From contig NZ_JAHLQJ010000001.1 of the NCBI RefSeq assembly GCF_018919145.1, positions 1 to 64,000 of the forward strand: DNA of 64,000 bases, written 5' to 3'. The DNA is from Paenibacillus brevis (GTDB taxonomy: Bacteria; Bacillota; Bacilli; Paenibacillales; Paenibacillaceae). Below the pieces are notes generated by a model. That model had not been told where the DNA came from and searched no databases. It saw nothing but the letters and a program-made list of their open reading frames with translations. This document shows, piece after piece, positions 31,748 through 40,782 of the stretch (positions within the stretch are counted from its first letter, which is position 1; every line of letters begins with the position of its first letter). A program made the translations under genes and the position numbers.

Positions 31748-34270
31748 TTGGAATTTCGCCACGAGATTATTAACTTCCCGAAAAAGCTTCCCATCAAGTT
31801 TTTCCTGCACCGGATCGGCAATGTTAGCCGACATTGGCATCAGTCCTTAGAGCTTATTGTAACCATGAAGGGACAGGTCGATATCAATGTCAATAATGTC
31901 TCCTATCAGCTAGGCGCAGGAGATCTGATTCTCATTAATTCCAACGAGGTGCATGAGCTGCATTCAGAGGACGCGACCATGGTTGCCTTGCAAATCAAGC
32001 TTGAGCTGCTTAAGGAAGTGGTCGTGGATCTCAAAAAGATGTACTTCGACTGCAATACAGCCAAGACGAACCAACCCGAGATGTTCAGGAACATCAAGCG
32101 GATCGTCGCTCAAATCCTCCAGCATAACATCAATGCTTCAGAGTTTATTGATCTCAAGAATGCTTCCCTCGTCTATGAACTGATCTACGAGCTATGCACC
32201 CATTTCAGCAGCGAGGAACAGGGAGGCAACCGCCAGCCCAAGGAAGCCCTGGATCGGCTGCGCAGGATTCTGGATTATGTGAACAGTCATTACAATGAAC
32301 CGTTGTCCCTGCAAGAGGTGGCAAAGCAAGAGTTCCTGTCCGTTCCTTATCTGTCCAAATATTTCAAGAAGAAGCTCGGTTTATCTTTCAGTGAATACTT
32401 GAAGGATCTGCGCCTGCATTATGCGGTGAACGATTTGTTAAATGAATCGCTGACGATCGACAAAATTGCCGCCAAGAACGGCTTTCCCAATGTGCGTTCC
32501 TTCGTAACGGCCTTCAGCGAGAAATACGGGGAGCTCCCAAGCATATGGCGCAAGAAGCATGCGGAAGAAGTATCGGGGAGCATCGAGACGACCAAGGAGA
32601 AGTCCGTCAATTATTATCAGGACGAGCCCCACTCCTATCATGAGGAAATCTCCCTGTTCATCGAGAATAATTTGGGCGAGCCTTTGACTGCAGCACCGCC
32701 ACAGACCTATTTGCAGCAGTTCTCCACCATATGCCAGGTGGATGTGAACGAGCCGACCGTACAGTTGAAGCACCACTTCAAGAACTTCATCGGCGTGAGC
32801 CGGGTGAAGGAAGTGCTGTATGCCGATGTCCAGGAAGCCTTGCGTACGGCTCAGCAGGAAATCGGCTTCAATTACATCAAGATGCATGGGCTATTAGATG
32901 ATGATCTGATGGTGTATGGCGAGGATTCCGAGGGGAAGGCCATCTATAATTTCCGGCTCATCGACAAGGCGTTCGATTTTCTGCTGTCCGTTGGCCTGAA
33001 GCCACTGGTACAGTTTTCATTCATGCCCGGCAAGCTGGCCAGCGATTTGTCCAAAACCGTCTTCTATTCCAACATGAACACTAGCCCGCCCAGGGATACG
33101 GGCAAGTGGAACCGGCTAGTCGAGGCATTGACGCGGCACTTAATCGGACGATATGGCATCAGTGAGGTGCGAAGCTGGATGTTCTGCGTATGGAACGAGC
33201 CCAGCTCGTCCAATCTGCTATTTGGCTTCAAGCAGGACGAGACGTTCTTCTCCCTCTACAGGAATACCTACGACACGGTGAAGAGCATCGACCCGCTGCT
33301 AGCCTTCGGCGGACCAGCCGCGTTCTCGACCTACAACAAGAGCGAGGATTGGCTATTCTCTTTCCTGGCCTTCAGCCGGGATCATGCCTGTCTGCCTGAC
33401 TTTATCACCGTTCATTATTACGATATCGACCTCGTGCCGCAGAACAACCATCTCAGCATGGACAAGCAGCTTAACCTTAGTCCGGTAACCGATTCCTTCC
33501 GGCAATTCATCGATCGGCTTCAGGAGCGGCTTCTCGAAGAGAGCTTGTCTGATCTGCCGGTATATATGACGGAGTGGAACTCCACGGTATCTCACAAGGA
33601 CTTGATGAGCGATACCTGCTTCAAATCGTCCTATGTGATCAAGAATATTACCGAGAACTATGACCGCCTGGACTCCTTTGGCTACTGGCTCCTGACCGAC
33701 ATGCATGAAGAGAATCGGTTGCCGCAGCAATTGTTCCATGGCGGGCTGGGTTTATTTACGTATAACAACATTAAGAAGCCGGCCTATCATGCCTTCTGCT
33801 TCTTGAATCGGCTTGGGGATGAGCTGGTAGATCGGGGAGAAGGCTATTTCATTACCCGGAAAGGAATGAATTACCAAATCCTGCTGCATAACTACCATCA
33901 TTATGATGACATTTATGCCAATGGCATCTCAATCAGCATTTCGCACAAGGAGCGTTATTCCCATTTTCCCAACAAAACCAAACGCGAGCTCCGGCTGGAG
34001 CTTGCCCCCTTGGCCGGACATTACGAGATCAAGCATTCTATCGTGAACCGCAGCTACGGCAGCGCTTATGATAACGCCTTGAATCTGGGCCAGGCCGCCG
34101 ATTGGTCCGCTAGCGATATAGATTACTTGCGCCAAATATCCATTCCCAGGATCGAAAAGGAGCTGCGCTTCACCAGCGACATATTAACGATCCACACGGT
34201 GCTGGAGCCTTTCGAAATCCGCTTGATCGAAATTTCCGAAATTCATGAGGGGGAGACCATCCATGTTTAA
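31748..34270 (+). CDS. AraC-type regulator fused to a GH39 glycosidase domain
   Basis: An 840-aa multidomain protein. An N-terminal cupin-like sensor (about residues 15-110, with RHWHQSLELI) is followed by two AraC-type helix-turn-helix motifs (about 190-285; LSLQEVAKQEFLSVPYLSKY and LTIDKIAAKNGFPNVRSF). The rest is a GH39 barrel with acid/base Glu484 in VWNEPSSS and nucleophile Glu609 in MTEWNST, then a beta-rich tail. Both catalytic Glu residues are kept, so the domain may be an active beta-xylosidase or a ligand sensor. It is divergent from the sugar operon and overlaps the chemoreceptor gene. The TTG at 31748 is used because AAGGAG lies 9 bases upstream. Confidence 0.9.
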   Translation: MEFRHEIINFPKKLPIKFFLHRIGNVSRHWHQSLELIVTMKGQVDINVNNVSYQLGAGDLILINSNEVHELHSEDATMVALQIKLELLKEVVVDLKKMYFDCNTAKTNQPEMFRNIKRIVAQILQHNINASEFIDLKNASLVYELIYELCTHFSSEEQGGNRQPKEALDRLRRILDYVNSHYNEPLSLQEVAKQEFLSVPYLSKYFKKKLGLSFSEYLKDLRLHYAVNDLLNESLTIDKIAAKNGFPNVRSFVTAFSEKYGELPSIWRKKHAEEVSGSIETTKEKSVNYYQDEPHSYHEEISLFIENNLGEPLTAAPPQTYLQQFSTICQVDVNEPTVQLKHHFKNFIGVSRVKEVLYADVQEALRTAQQEIGFNYIKMHGLLDDDLMVYGEDSEGKAIYNFRLIDKAFDFLLSVGLKPLVQFSFMPGKLASDLSKTVFYSNMNTSPPRDTGKWNRLVEALTRHLIGRYGISEVRSWMFCVWNEPSSSNLLFGFKQDETFFSLYRNTYDTVKSIDPLLAFGGPAAFSTYNKSEDWLFSFLAFSRDHACLPDFITVHYYDIDLVPQNNHLSMDKQLNLSPVTDSFRQFIDRLQERLLEESLSDLPVYMTEWNSTVSHKDLMSDTCFKSSYVIKNITENYDRLDSFGYWLLTDMHEENRLPQQLFHGGLGLFTYNNIKKPAYHAFCFLNRLGDELVDRGEGYFITRKGMNYQILLHNYHHYDDIYANGISISISHKERYSHFPNKTKRELRLELAPLAGHYEIKHSIVNRSYGSAYDNALNLGQAADWSASDIDYLRQISIPRIEKELRFTSDILTIHTVLEPFEIRLIEISEIHEGETIHV

Positions 34271-36362
34271 ATGGTTTAGAAATCAGAAAGTAATCGTCAA
34301 GTTCATCGCCTTATCTACTGTGATTCTGGTGGCTGCTTTTACTATTCTGATAAGCTGGAACTTGACGATGCTAAAAAAGGTGAGTATGGACCTCGGTATG
34401 CTGGAAGCACAAAATACAGGACAAAATTTCGCGGATAATCATACCAAGATTGTGCAAAACACTGTGGCCTCACTGGCATCCTTACGGTCCAGTTTTCTCG
34501 ATGAGGTATCCCAAGGGAACCCTGATCGTCAGCGCATGGTTCGTCTTCTTGGAAGTCTGCTGAACGATAACAACTCCGTCAGTTCTATATTTACGGTTTG
34601 GGAGCCGAATGCTTACGGCAAGGATCTGGACTATACCGCTGACCCGCTGTATGCCGTGAATGCTGGCCGGATGGCAACCCTCGCCATTCGGTTCGATGAT
34701 GGGCAGATCATGCCTGTCCCCTTCGGCGGTCTGGATACCTTTACTGCCTATGAGCAAGCCAAATCAGAGAAGCGAGCCATCGTCATGGAGCCTTATAATG
34801 CTTCCACCGAGGATGGCAATTCCGAACTGCTCACGATGATTGTATTGCCGGTTCTGGATCAGGACGGGCAATTTCTTGGCATAATCGGGGGCGCCTTCCT
34901 TCTCGATACATTTCAGCAATCGGCAGAGCAAGAGCATCCGCTTGGCGGCAATGTCTCCTTGCTGTCCCAAGGGGGTCTATACATAGCCAATGGAGAGAAT
35001 GCAGAAGATGCCGGGAATTCCTTTCTCTCTTCCGAACATAACCATCAGGTATTCGAAAAGGTACAGCAGGGACAATTGGTCCATCGAAGTATAGATGCCG
35101 GCGGCGCAGCCATCATTCGGGCATTTAAGCCCATCCCTATAATCGATGACGAGGTATGGTACGTGCAGACGGCAATTCCTGAATCTGAAATTTTAAAAGC
35201 CTACACCACTAACCGGAATGAATCTGTGGTAATCGGGATTGTGGCTCTGCTACTGCTGGGAGCGGGCTTTTGGCTGCTGGCCCGGATCATCGTCATCAGT
35301 AATATTCAGCGAATGGTTCATGCCTTGCAGGGTATGGCTAAGGGAGATTTGACCCAAACCGTGGATATCCGGGCCAAAGATGAATTTGGCCAGATGGCGG
35401 TTCATCTGAACGAGGCCTCCACTAACCTGCGGCACATGCTGAAGCAAACCTCGGAAATTGCCCTCACCGTGAGCGCGACCTCCGAGCAATTGACTTCCAG
35501 CGCAGAGCAGACCGCGCTGGCCGCCCAGACGATATCCGCATCCATGGAGATGGCGGCAGAAGGAATGCAGGAGCAGCATAACGAGGCCTCCCAGGCCGCC
35601 AGCATGATGCGGGAGATGACGGAAAGCGTCGGGCGGGTCTCCACCTCAGCCGAAGCCGTATCGGCATCCGCCAAGGATGTTATCAGGCAGACCGAGCACG
35701 GCAATCAGGTTGTACAACGAGCCGTTGGAGAGATGAACATGATCTCCTCTTCTATGGGAGCCTCCAATGAAGCCATGAAGCGGCTCGGGATGCGCTCCGG
35801 CGAGATAGAATCCCTGGTGGGATTGATCTCCGGCATTTCCAACCAGACTAAAATTCTTGCTCTGAATGCCTCCGTCGAGGCGGCCCGTGCCGGGGAGCAA
35901 GGCCGAGGCTTCGCCGTAGTCGCTGCGGAAATTCGCAAATTGGCAGAGCAGACGAAGGATGCCGTCGACCAGGTGCAAGCGGGGATTTCCGAGATCAGTG
36001 CCGATACGGAGCAGGCAGAGCAATTGATCGACAGTACCGCCTTTGAGGTTGAGAAGGGACTTGTCAGCGTCACAGAAAGCGGGCAGCTATTCTCTTCAAT
36101 CATGGAAGAGATGAAGCTCGTAGGTATTCGTGCTCAGGAGGTTTCGTCCGAGGTTCATGACATGTCAGCAGGTACCATCCGCGTAGCAGAAGCCGTTAAG
36201 CTGGTGTCCGGCATTACAGAGAAATCAACATCTCAAACGGCGCAAGCAGCTGCCGCCTCCGAGCAGCAGCTATCCACGATGCAAGAAATCTCGGCAGCTG
36301 CGGCTCATCTCAGCACGCTTGTTCAAGAGCTAACGGATAAGATGGCTCTTTTCAAAGTATAG
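34263..36362 (+). CDS. Methyl-accepting chemotaxis protein with dCache-type sensor
   Basis: A 699-aa chemoreceptor. A first membrane helix (about residues 11-31), an extracellular double-Cache-like region (about 35-310), a second helix (about 325-345), a HAMP linker and a long cytoplasmic signalling coiled coil are visible. The hairpin tip AGEQGRGFAVVAAEIRKLAEQT-type block is well conserved. The ATG at 34263 has GAGGGGGAG upstream and overlaps the end of the AraC-GH39 gene by 8 bp. Co-transcription suggests chemotaxis towards the sugar or plant polymer used by this cluster. Confidence 0.92.
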   Translation: MFKWFRNQKVIVKFIALSTVILVAAFTILISWNLTMLKKVSMDLGMLEAQNTGQNFADNHTKIVQNTVASLASLRSSFLDEVSQGNPDRQRMVRLLGSLLNDNNSVSSIFTVWEPNAYGKDLDYTADPLYAVNAGRMATLAIRFDDGQIMPVPFGGLDTFTAYEQAKSEKRAIVMEPYNASTEDGNSELLTMIVLPVLDQDGQFLGIIGGAFLLDTFQQSAEQEHPLGGNVSLLSQGGLYIANGENAEDAGNSFLSSEHNHQVFEKVQQGQLVHRSIDAGGAAIIRAFKPIPIIDDEVWYVQTAIPESEILKAYTTNRNESVVIGIVALLLLGAGFWLLARIIVISNIQRMVHALQGMAKGDLTQTVDIRAKDEFGQMAVHLNEASTNLRHMLKQTSEIALTVSATSEQLTSSAEQTALAAQTISASMEMAAEGMQEQHNEASQAASMMREMTESVGRVSTSAEAVSASAKDVIRQTEHGNQVVQRAVGEMNMISSSMGASNEAMKRLGMRSGEIESLVGLISGISNQTKILALNASVEAARAGEQGRGFAVVAAEIRKLAEQTKDAVDQVQAGISEISADTEQAEQLIDSTAFEVEKGLVSVTESGQLFSSIMEEMKLVGIRAQEVSSEVHDMSAGTIRVAEAVKLVSGITEKSTSQTAQAAAASEQQLSTMQEISAAAAHLSTLVQELTDKMALFKV

Positions 36363-36523
36363 AACAATAGCCAAGCCAAAATCCAAAGCGCTTGTTGGAA
36401 ATCTCGAGAAAGCAGACGGCATTACCGCGGCTTTTGTCACGTTTTTAGTCGTTGCGGAGCTGTTCTACAATGTAATAGTTGAGACTCTTTTTTTACCGCA
36501 GTGGGTCCCGTCTTCAAATGGTA
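36363..36523. other. Stretch after the chemoreceptor, no clear gene
   Basis: No gene with a start and ribosome site is seen. One plus-strand frame from about 36350 to 36612 is open and includes a hydrophobic segment (TAAFVTFLVVAELF), but it lacks a start and crosses the following hairpin, so it is not called. Confidence 0.3.
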
Positions 36524-36602
36524 ATAGAAAAGGCAGGAAGAGGTACGCCCGGTTCATCACCGCATTCATGCGGCCGTGCGTGTCATTCCCGCCTTTTTCT
36601 AT
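36524..36602. terminator. Bidirectional terminator-like hairpin
   Basis: ATAGAAAAGGCAGGAA pairs with TTCCCGCCTTTTTCTAT, enclosing an inner CCGCATTCATGCGG hairpin. A-runs and T-runs flank both sides. It lies between the chemoreceptor and a convergent minus-strand gene. The AGGTACGCCC within it recurs in the hairpin at 47527-47597. Confidence 0.6.
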
Positions 36603-36678
36603 GGTTACATGCTAACACGGATAAACTGTCAAAAGGCGCTTAACTTGAGGTCAGGTCGTGTTCGCTTTAGGTTTAAAA

Positions 36679-36969
36679 TTAGTTCTCAATCCAGCTTTCA
36701 TCCCAAATGATATAACCTACGCCTACATTATTTGTGCTCTCAGACTCGAATTCGACTATGAACTCTGTCTCTCCATTAGGTACTGCAATCTCTTTGCTTT
36801 CTACTGCTCCGTCTTCGATCTGACCAGATGCTAAAGATTCCCCGTCCTTATTTTTAATTATGTATGTTGCTATTAATTTTATATCCTCATTTGATTTATA
36901 GCCTAGGAGTATTCCCATTTTCTTTGTTTCCTCTTTTACTTTAAAACCGAACCTATTATGATTAAACAT
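36679..36969 (-). CDS. Hypothetical protein, 96 aa
   Basis: An AT-rich gene encoding a soluble, beta-rich, acidic protein. I do not recognise a family. It has no signal peptide. The pattern of alternating hydrophobic residues, such as LIATYIIKNKDGES and TEFIVEFESES, suggests an Ig-like or beta-sandwich fold. It stands alone at the left edge of the AT-rich zone, with a base composition unlike the chemoreceptor gene beside it, consistent with horizontal gain. Confidence 0.5.
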   Translation of the reverse strand: MFNHNRFGFKVKEETKKMGILLGYKSNEDIKLIATYIIKNKDGESLASGQIEDGAVESKEIAVPNGETEFIVEFESESTNNVGVGYIIWDESWIEN

Positions 36970-37152
36970 TTACTTTTATTACCATAAAAGCTTCTTGTAC
37001 TGGGTTTCACCAAACATAAGGTCGGGCTTGTTTCGAGTTATTCCACCGACGTCAAAGTATGAAATAAGGGGAAATACATTGTTTCCAATGATTCCCATAA
37101 TATCCAACAGTATCAAGAGCGCATTTATATATAATAAGAATATCTTCCCGCA

Positions 37153-37503
37153 TCACATCTGTAAGATGAATGCACCAGTGATGCTACCAATCAACCGCAA
37201 CAACAAAAGCCCCTGCGCTACGTCGTTTTTACGCCCAGAGTCTAACCACTTGTCTGAAGGAAGCGATATGAGTCGATGGGTTTTTACCCCATGTCGCAAC
37301 AGTGTAAGCCAGGTACCATACAAAACGCTTGTAGGCTTCCGAAAAGCTGATCGTCCGACCGGCCCTGCTTGTCCCATAGCAGAGTTCGATTCCCATTGCT
37401 GCGTCGTCATAACATTGCGAATGACATGGTGGGCCCTTTCTACCGGATCTGTGCCGCTACCTGTAGGAATGATCTTCACGGTTTGGATCTCGTGCTCTTG
37501 CAT
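37153..37503 (-). CDS. Unknown protein next to the IS200 element
   Basis: A 116-aa frame with a strong site (GGGAGGCGGTGATA) before the ATG at 37503, starting 25 bp from an IS200 end hairpin. The product (MQEHEIQTVKIIPTGSG near the start, KWLDSGRK near the end) matches nothing I know. Its GC content is higher than its surroundings. It may be a real small protein, or a translated piece of non-coding transposon sequence. A frame on the opposite strand is also open, which weakens the call. Confidence 0.35.
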   Translation of the reverse strand: MQEHEIQTVKIIPTGSGTDPVERAHHVIRNVMTTQQWESNSAMGQAGPVGRSAFRKPTSVLYGTWLTLLRHGVKTHRLISLPSDKWLDSGRKNDVAQGLLLLRLIGSITGAFILQM

Positions 37504-37524
37504 TACATTATCACCGCCTCCCAA

Positions 37525-38240
37525 TCAGAACCACCCGTCCAACGGGTGGTTTGCTGTTGGGGTATAACCCCCTGTTGCCAAACTGCGCCTAAAGACGCTA
37601 GCCTGACAATAAAATTGTTCAGGCCCAGTGTAATTTGTCACCTTCACTTACCTGTTAAACTGGTTTACTTCTTCTTGCCACCGTTGCTGCTGAACGGATC
37701 TTCATATTCTTTTACACTCAGCTTATCCATTGCTTGATCGTGTGCTTCTTGTTCACGAATATACTTTGCTGCGGTAGCTTCATTCAATCCCACTGTACTC
37801 ACATAATATCCCTCCACCCAAAATTTTCGGTTCCTGTATTTATACTTTAATTGGGCATGCTTCTCAAAGATCATGAGTGAACTTTTCCCCTTCAGATATC
37901 CCATGAAAGATGACACGGATATCTTTCATGGGATGGCTACCAACATGTGTACATGATCCGGCATCATATGGCCTTCTAGAATCTCCACGCCTTTATACTT
38001 ACATAGACGTTTGATAATTTCGATCAAGTCTTTCCTCACTTGATTATAGATTTCTTCCCGTCTATACTTCGGGGTGAACACAATATGGTATTTGCACATC
38101 CACTTTGTGTGAGCAAGACTATAGTTCTTGTTTGCCAACTAAGCCCATTCCTTTCACCCCGCCTGAACATCTCAATTTTATCGGGATGGTCTTGTTGGTC
38201 AAACCCTCGATCCTTCCACCCGCATAGCGGGTGGTTTTCT
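37525..38240 (-). mobile_element. IS200/IS605-family element with inactive transposase
   Basis: Two end hairpins typical of single-strand-transposing elements bound the transposase gene. AACCACCCG/CGGGTGGTT lies at 37529-37551, and CCACCCGC/GCGGGTGG at 38216-38234. There is no terminal inverted repeat and no second gene (tnpB), so it is of the IS200 group. The exact ends cannot be fixed without an empty site. Confidence 0.75.
37665..38138 (-). pseudogene. tnpA: IS200-type transposase TnpA, interrupted by one in-frame TGA
   Basis: The full frame would encode a 157-codon HUH transposase. The N-terminal part has the HUH metal site in MPDHVHMLVAIP. The next codon is TGA (37926-37928), after which the same frame continues with KISVSSFMGYLKGKSS and the Tyr-bearing helix (GYYVSTVGLNEATAAKYIREQ). 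No frameshift is involved. Family members usually have Pro where the stop occurs. The front fragment therefore lacks the catalytic Tyr, and the element should be immobile unless helped in trans. Confidence 0.85.
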
Positions 38241-38323
38241 GTTTCGCACGCTTCGCGTACTCAACTGGCTAAAGCCTAAACAAAAAAGAAGCGCGTATAC
38301 GCGCCTCCCAACCTTATGTGTCA

Positions 38324-39004
38324 TTAATCCTCAAAGGATTTACTTAAGTGCTTTTGAATTTTCGTAATCTCATCTGGAAGCTGATAGACGTAATCAAGAA
38401 TAACTTGTGTAAATTTAATCATTGAATCAATTATCTCTTTGGAAAATTGTTCGTCTGCAGTACCGTGAGCTGCCTCGTTCCCCAACTTTCTAAGTACTGT
38501 GGCCATATTACTTAGAATTGGAGGCAATACCCCTTTGTTTGAAAGGTCTGACAATTGAGAGTACAAGTTGTCACCTGTAGCATTCTTATCTTTACACATT
38601 AATTCGAGAGTTCTCCGTATACCTATCGCACAAAGGACACCCTCAATATTTTTGACACTTAACGCAGCTTCAAATGCTCATCGTACAACATTTGGTACTC
38701 CATTGCCATAAATCGAAATACCGGGGTATAATATTGTCTCAGTTGCTTCCATAGAAAAGTCCTCTGGATCTATGTTTTCGGTGTTCTTGGATGTCTTAAC
38801 AAGAGTGACATTATCACAAACAGGACACAAGTATAAGTCCCCCTCAGTATAAAAAGTTATCTCAGTAAGGGCATTAAGCATAAGATGAAATTTATCAGTA
38901 ACACTTCGATCATAGTGGGCAATCCTGTTCATTTGCGTCTTATTTCCGCAATGATGACAATTAAGCACACATTGATCACCATTATTATTCAATTTCATCA
39001 CCAA
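38324..39004 (-). pseudogene. DUF4145-type protein, interrupted by one in-frame TGA
   Basis: The N-terminal part has a zinc-binding pair of Cys motifs (CHHCGNK and CPVCDN). At 38678-38680 a TGA occurs. The same frame then continues with AFEAALSVKNIEGVLCAIGIRRTLELMC and the DUF4145-like helical region LGNEAAHG, ending at 38324. Without the stop it would be about 226 aa. DUF4145 proteins often occur near restriction and other defence genes, but no partner is seen here. Confidence 0.75.
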
Positions 39005-39394
39005 TAATCACCCCACCCATTCATAACAGAACTCGCCCTTGGTTATATTTAATTAACGCAAGTAGTTTTTATAGATGGTTACCGCTTGTGTTGAGTTGGT
39101 TTTGTAAAGATTTCACGTCAAGTGCTTGCCACAGACTTAGAATGGCACCATCTAGCTTTCCTCTTTGTTACTGATGTAAATAAAGTGCATACTAAAAATA
39201 GACAAAAATGCCTTGGACATGTAATCCTCATATGAATAAATTTCTTTCCTTAATTTCATCGAACTATTTCTATAGACCAATAATTAATATTTTTTGAATA
39301 GGTAATTAGCCCCATTTACAAAATTACCCAAAAAAGATACGTTAATGTTATTACTTGGAAATTAAGTGCTAAAATTTCCTGGAGGTGGCTAATT
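39005..39394. other. AT-rich intergenic stretch
   Basis: This 390-bp stretch has no coding frame worth calling. It presumably holds the promoter of the secreted protein gene that follows. No distinct repeat or fold was found. Confidence 0.4.
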
Positions 39395-40237
39395 TTGAAA
39401 AAAACCATTGCTAAACTGCTTACAATTCCTCTATTCGTTGTTAGTTTGATGAGTAGTAGTACGTCAGCTTTTGCTGTTCCTGAAAAGACAAGTAGTTATG
39501 ATCCTATGACTGAATCTAGTACGGTTACCTTTGATTACATCAGAGAAAAAGCTCTTAAAGAAGGCTTGGCAATAGATATAAATAAATACGAGGCAGAATT
39601 GGGTAAAACATTGGCATTGAAATCAACTCAAAGCAACCAACAAAATCTTAGCTTCTTACTTGATGATTATATTGTTTATAGTGAGACAGAATATCCTGAT
39701 AGTCATTCACAAATTGGTATTTCTGCAGTATCTGGTGATACAAGAATTATTACTGAGTATGCCTACGGTGCTCAGACTGAGTATAAAAACACGCGTGGTG
39801 ATCTCGCAGTTTTAGCGAACAAGGTGTTTGAATTTGGAGCTGGTCTAACACATCCATATGTGGGTGCTTTTATGTCAATTCTCGGATTTTTTATCAACGA
39901 AAGCGAATACGAATCATACAATAGTACTATAACTCGTTCGCTTCATGATTACGTAATAATTAACAAGAAGGTCGAAGTCTATAGAAATAATATTTGGGAA
40001 CCAATGGCTACTTCACAAAAGAAAAATACTCACGCTCAGTTAAATACGGTTTATTACAAAGGCAATGTTCGTTACACACCATCAAATTTAGATATTGGTC
40101 AAATATCAGGTCAAGCAGGGAACTTTTTTTATGATGAAGATAGACTGAGATCGTTAGCAAAAAATACCCTCTACCCACTCTTTTATTCGTATAGCGGTGG
40201 GACTGTTGTTAATGTAACACCATATTTTCCATTCTAA
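39395..40237 (+). CDS. Secreted protein of unknown function, 280 aa
   Basis: The TTG start has GGAGGTGG about 8 bases upstream. A clear Sec signal peptide (about residues 1-27, ending near AFA) is followed by a soluble region. A Gly-rich hydrophobic segment (GAGLTHPYVGAFMSILGFFI, about residues 149-168) could be membrane-inserting. The C-terminus is Tyr- and Phe-rich. I do not recognise the family. The gene is AT-rich and is followed 65 bp later by a lipoprotein gene, an arrangement like an exported toxin or bacteriocin with its immunity protein. That function is inference only. Confidence 0.75.
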   Translation: MKKTIAKLLTIPLFVVSLMSSSTSAFAVPEKTSSYDPMTESSTVTFDYIREKALKEGLAIDINKYEAELGKTLALKSTQSNQQNLSFLLDDYIVYSETEYPDSHSQIGISAVSGDTRIITEYAYGAQTEYKNTRGDLAVLANKVFEFGAGLTHPYVGAFMSILGFFINESEYESYNSTITRSLHDYVIINKKVEVYRNNIWEPMATSQKKNTHAQLNTVYYKGNVRYTPSNLDIGQISGQAGNFFYDEDRLRSLAKNTLYPLFYSYSGGTVVNVTPYFPF

Positions 40238-40302
40238 AATTTTCTTGGAGATGGCTTTGAGGTGACTCGAAGCCATCTCTTAAAGAAGGAAGGCGAAGTT
40301 GA

Positions 40303-40782
40303 ATGAAACTCAGAAAATTCCATGTTGCGTTGGCTATCATTTTTTTGTCCCTTTTGCTTTTAAGTTGTACTGATTCCAAGAAAGAGATTGATATCAGCAA
40401 TTCAGCATATCTGTATGGGAACGAAGTAAAAGAAACTTCTGAGATAAAAATGAAAGGTGAGTATGACACAAAAAAGCACAGTTTCATTGGATCTCTTTCT
40501 ATTGGAAATGGAATTACCTTTGATAATATAACGTTTTCATCCGGATCAGGATTAATAAGCTACAACAAAGCAACAAGAGCTTATCTTGGACAAATTTTTT
40601 TTGATCATAATAGTCTTGAATTGACTATTGAAATAACGGATAAGGATCTTTATCAAAAACTAACTCACTCAATTAACGATGGTGAGAAAAAAATCACTAT
40701 TACTTCCCCTGCTACAAATATTGAAGATGCAAAAAGGATTAATTCAGAACTAAAGAACAAAGAGCTTCCATTTGAGAAGTAA
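40303..40782 (+). CDS. Small lipoprotein, possible partner of the secreted protein
   Basis: A 159-aa lipoprotein with lipobox LLLSC near residue 24, then a beta-rich domain (FIGSLSIGNGITFDNITFSSGS). AAGGAAGG precedes the ATG. It is co-directional with the 280-aa secreted protein and shares its AT-rich composition. No family is recognised. A surface-anchored immunity or binding role would fit the pairing, but nothing in the sequence proves it. Confidence 0.7.
   Translation: MKLRKFHVALAIIFLSLLLLSCTDSKKEIDISNSAYLYGNEVKETSEIKMKGEYDTKKHSFIGSLSIGNGITFDNITFSSGSGLISYNKATRAYLGQIFFDHNSLELTIEITDKDLYQKLTHSINDGEKKITITSPATNIEDAKRINSELKNKELPFEK

Noticed and set aside
36350..36612. Open frame after the chemoreceptor with a hydrophobic segment
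   Set aside because: No start codon with a site, it overlaps the chemoreceptor end and a terminator-like hairpin; most likely chance.
37153..37524. TnpB remnant or group II intron RNA downstream of the IS200 transposase
   Set aside because: Translation of the other minus-strand frames gives no TnpB zinc-finger or RuvC motifs and no domain V-like sequence was found, so neither label is supported.
36995..37567. A 190-codon plus-strand frame overlapping the IS200 end
   Set aside because: No ribosome site, it crosses the end hairpin of the IS element, and its product has no recognisable features.
37665..39004. Recoding of TGA as a sense codon
   Set aside because: Two genes show a single in-frame TGA, but many intact genes in the window end in TGA, including overlapping phage genes, so TGA is a normal stop here.
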